Shown here piece by piece: positions 61,953 to 64,000 of a stretch of 64,000 nt of DNA. The stretch is from Oceaniglobus ichthyenteri (GTDB taxonomy: Bacteria > Pseudomonadota > Alphaproteobacteria > Rhodobacterales > Rhodobacteraceae): positions 310,001-374,000 of the forward strand of contig NZ_QAGK01000001.1 in NCBI RefSeq assembly GCF_003057885.1, in the 5' to 3' direction. The notes beneath the pieces were generated by a model. The model was not told the DNA's origin. It made no database searches and saw only the letters and a list, made by a program, of their open reading frames with translations. Made by a program: the position numbers and the translations under genes. Every line of letters starts with the position of its first letter. The stretch's first letter is position 1.

Positions 61953-62807
61953 CTAAAGTGTTATGAACGGTGAAATCGCGCGATCCGCCGGATCGAACGT
62001 TTTTGTATCACGCCAATGGTCGGCCACCTCGGCCCCTTTGGCAAACCACACCCCATCGAACCCTTGCACAAAATCGATGAACCGGCGCAGCAATTCAATG
62101 CGCGACGGCCGCCCGATCCCCTGGGGGTGCATGACCAGATTGAACAATCCGCCCTGCCGATAAATGGCGCGAAATTCGTCCTGCCAGATTGTCAGGATAT
62201 GATCGTTGGTGAATATGGGCCGCGGCCCGGCCAGAGAGAAAAACAGATAGGGCGCGTCATCCAGGCTCCAATGCCAAGGCAGTTCGACCGGCCCCGGTCT
62301 GCCATCGGGCAGCACATGAAAATAGGGGTTCACACTGTCCATCAGCGAACTGTCATAAGTAAATCCCCGCTCGGCCAACAGGGAAATCAGATTGACACTG
62401 GTTTCCCCCGCCGGCGAGCGATAGCCGCTGGGCCGCACGCCCAGACGGGTGTGCAGCGCGTCAAGACCGCGCTCCATTTCCTCAAGTTCCTGATCGGGAA
62501 ATTCGGGATCGACCCATTTGTGCAGGTATCCGTGGTGGCCGATTTCATGGCCCCCCTTCAAGATCGCCTCGGCCACGACAGTGCGGTTTTCGGCCACCCA
62601 ACCGGGCACGAAAAATGTGCCGGGCAACTGCCGCTCGGCGAGCAGGGCCAGAACATTGGGCACGCCTTCGCGCGCGCCATATGTCCCTTGGGACAGGGTG
62701 CCGGGGCGGCGGGCATTGGCCGGATCACGCGACAACCAATTGGTTTCGGCGTCAAAATCAAAGGTCAGCGTCAGCGCGCAATGTGCGCCGTTGGGCCAGT
62801 GGGACAT
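61953..62807 (-). CDS. Polysaccharide deacetylase (CE4)-fold hydrolase
   Basis: A 284-residue NodB/CE4-type metal hydrolase without a signal peptide. The catalytic FDFDAETNW (Asp17, Asp19) and the metal histidines in GHEIGHHGYLHKW, plus GYRSPAGETS and MHPQGIG, are visible. Cytosolic CE4-like proteins include PuuE allantoinase and cyclic-imide hydrolases, so in a hydantoinase island it may open a ring or cleave a formyl or acyl amide rather than deacetylate sugars. AAAGGAG precedes the ATG at 62807. Confidence 0.87.
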   Translation of the reverse strand: MSHWPNGAHCALTLTFDFDAETNWLSRDPANARRPGTLSQGTYGAREGVPNVLALLAERQLPGTFFVPGWVAENRTVVAEAILKGGHEIGHHGYLHKWVDPEFPDQELEEMERGLDALHTRLGVRPSGYRSPAGETSVNLISLLAERGFTYDSSLMDSVNPYFHVLPDGRPGPVELPWHWSLDDAPYLFFSLAGPRPIFTNDHILTIWQDEFRAIYRQGGLFNLVMHPQGIGRPSRIELLRRFIDFVQGFDGVWFAKGAEVADHWRDTKTFDPADRAISPFITL

Positions 62808-62863
62808 GACCGGCAACTCCTTTATCAAAGAGGCGCGCCCGCTATCGGGCGCGCCCACAGGGA

Positions 62864-64000
62864 TTAACCCCAGCGTGTTTCATCAAACGGCGCCAGCGCG
62901 CCCCACACCGTCATCGGCGGGTTTTGCAACCCTTTGCGATAGATGGTGAACAGCGGTTCTTCGTTGGTCCAGTACAGCGGCAGTTCGTCTGTCACCACCT
63001 TCTGGAATTCGCCATACAACGCCTTGCGCTTGGCCGGATCCACCTCAGATCCTGCGCGGGCCATCAGATCGTCAACCGATGGGTTGGCATACCCCGACGT
63101 GTTCGAAAAGATCACGTTGCGGCGGTTATTGCTGTCATAGGCACGGTGCACGCCGATCAACGGATCGGGATAGTTCCACAGCCCATTCAGCGACAGTTGA
63201 TGTTCGCCCGCGCCAATCCGGCTGGCAAAGCTGCCGAAATCGGCATTGGGGCGCAGTTCGATGTTGATACCGGCCTTTTTCAGTTGCGATTTCAGATATT
63301 GCGCCACGGGTTCCTGGCTGTTGATGTTCACATCGGGCAGCCATTCCAGGGTCAGGGTCATGCGCATGCCATCGGCGCCCGCCGGATGCCCGGCCTCGTC
63401 CAACAGCGCCCCGGCACGTTCCAGATCCAGATCGTAAAGCACCAGATCATCGGGCGAGGCAAACGGGTTGGCGGCGGTCAGCGGGCCATTCAAACGGGCC
63501 GCTTCACCGCGCAACAGCGCCTTTTCGATGAAATCCTGATCAATCGCATAGGCGATCGCCTTGCGCACACGCACATCGTCAAGCGGTGCAACCCGGTGGT
63601 TGAACTCAAGGAAATTCACCGCGCCCAATGCCTCGTACCCATCGCTGGTCACCACCAGATCGGCGTTTTCACGCAACCGGGGCAGATCGTTGACCCGGAT
63701 CGGCGCAAACGGCAGATAATCCAGATCGCCCTGCTCCAGACCCAGAACGTTGGCGATGGGGCTGTTTGCCAGGTTGAACAACAGTTCATCCAGATGCGGG
63801 CGACCCTCAAGAAAGAAATCGTCGTTGCGCTCAAGGATCAGGAATTCACCGGGGCGGTAATCCTTGTATTTGAACGGGCCTGACCCGACCGGCGTAGAGT
63901 TGCGCGGGTGGTTTTTGATATCCTGCCCATCGTCATAGATATGCTTGGGAAGGATCGGCAACAGCAGCGGGATCAGCGCGCTCATCAACGCCGGGTGCGG
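62864..64000 (-). CDS. ABC transporter substrate-binding protein, family 5, C-terminal part
   Basis: The C-terminal 378 residues are present; the start lies beyond the right edge. LPKHIYDDG, TPVGSGPFKYKDYRPGEFLIL and NFLEFNHRVAPLDDVRVRKAI are standard for DppA/OppA-type binding proteins. It is the periplasmic partner of the DppB-C-D-F-like proteins left of the IclR gene. It is in the same orientation as the CE4, KPR and SDR genes and probably first in that operon. The ligand is unknown; oligopeptides are not the only candidates. Confidence 0.9.
   Translation of the reverse strand, partial: PHPALMSALIPLLLPILPKHIYDDGQDIKNHPRNSTPVGSGPFKYKDYRPGEFLILERNDDFFLEGRPHLDELLFNLANSPIANVLGLEQGDLDYLPFAPIRVNDLPRLRENADLVVTSDGYEALGAVNFLEFNHRVAPLDDVRVRKAIAYAIDQDFIEKALLRGEAARLNGPLTAANPFASPDDLVLYDLDLERAGALLDEAGHPAGADGMRMTLTLEWLPDVNINSQEPVAQYLKSQLKKAGINIELRPNADFGSFASRIGAGEHQLSLNGLWNYPDPLIGVHRAYDSNNRRNVIFSNTSGYANPSVDDLMARAGSEVDPAKRKALYGEFQKVVTDELPLYWTNEEPLFTIYRKGLQNPPMTVWGALAPFDETRWG

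Noticed and set aside
1-64000. CRISPR arrays, insertion sequences, prophage
   Set aside because: No regularly spaced direct repeats, transposase motifs or phage structural genes were seen; the S74 domain is isolated.

Overview
The window looks like chromosomal DNA of a marine-type alphaproteobacterium of the Rhodobacterales (Roseobacter/Rhodobacter group). The evidence is high GC with dense 4-nt-overlapping operons, a glycerol ABC operon in the rhizobial/rhodobacterial order (glpR, glpD-S-T-P-Q-U-V), an Entner-Doudoroff edd-eda pair, many ABC and TRAP importers, and small proteins that resemble lineage-restricted Rhodobacteraceae families. No phage, insertion sequence or CRISPR array was recognised.

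Layout. 1-6280: a carbohydrate catabolic island. A sugar ABC ATPase and the start of its binding protein lie leftward; divergently, a GntR/FCD regulator is followed by a metallo-beta-lactamase-fold hydrolase, a class IIA HAD protein, a class II aldolase and an FGGY kinase in a tightly coupled operon. 6397-13168: housekeeping genes (CoA-binding protein, rlmB, tRNA-Tyr, lon, tgt) plus a small secreted or membrane protein carrying an S74 (endosialidase-chaperone-like) domain. 13236-16285: a RimB-RimK fusion coupled to an MscS channel. 16355-19571: two Fe-S assembly proteins, pssA-psd and tpiA. 19568-21217: a flavoprotein monooxygenase and a cysteine-poor DksA. 21387-28745: a MoxR ATPase and a VWA protein bracketing a transporter, an acetyltransferase, a DUF2927 lipoprotein and a 55-residue membrane protein, followed by DedA and M48 proteins. 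28790-33755: PIN-rlmI, a 51-residue small protein and edd-eda behind a palindromic operator. 33787-36579: glnE. 36646-45341: glycerol uptake and oxidation. 45976-50651: a TRAP transporter joined to an amidase and a small membrane protein. 51117-64000: an IclR-linked island with a GST, a dipeptide-type ABC transporter, both hydantoinase/oxoprolinase subunits, a short-chain dehydrogenase, a ketopantoate-reductase-like protein and a CE4 deacetylase-fold hydrolase.

How it works together. The cell seems built to scavenge small organic substrates: each catabolic island pairs an importer with a local regulator and the matching enzymes. Glycerol would be imported by GlpSTPQUV, phosphorylated by a kinase not present here and oxidised by GlpD to dihydroxyacetone phosphate, which TpiA interconverts; sugar acids feed Edd-Eda. 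The least understood parts are the first island (substrate unknown), the MoxR/VWA cluster, the degenerate RimB-RimK fusion, the asymmetric GlpS/GlpT ATPase pair and the hydantoinase island. All functional calls come from reading motifs by eye; no database search was run.
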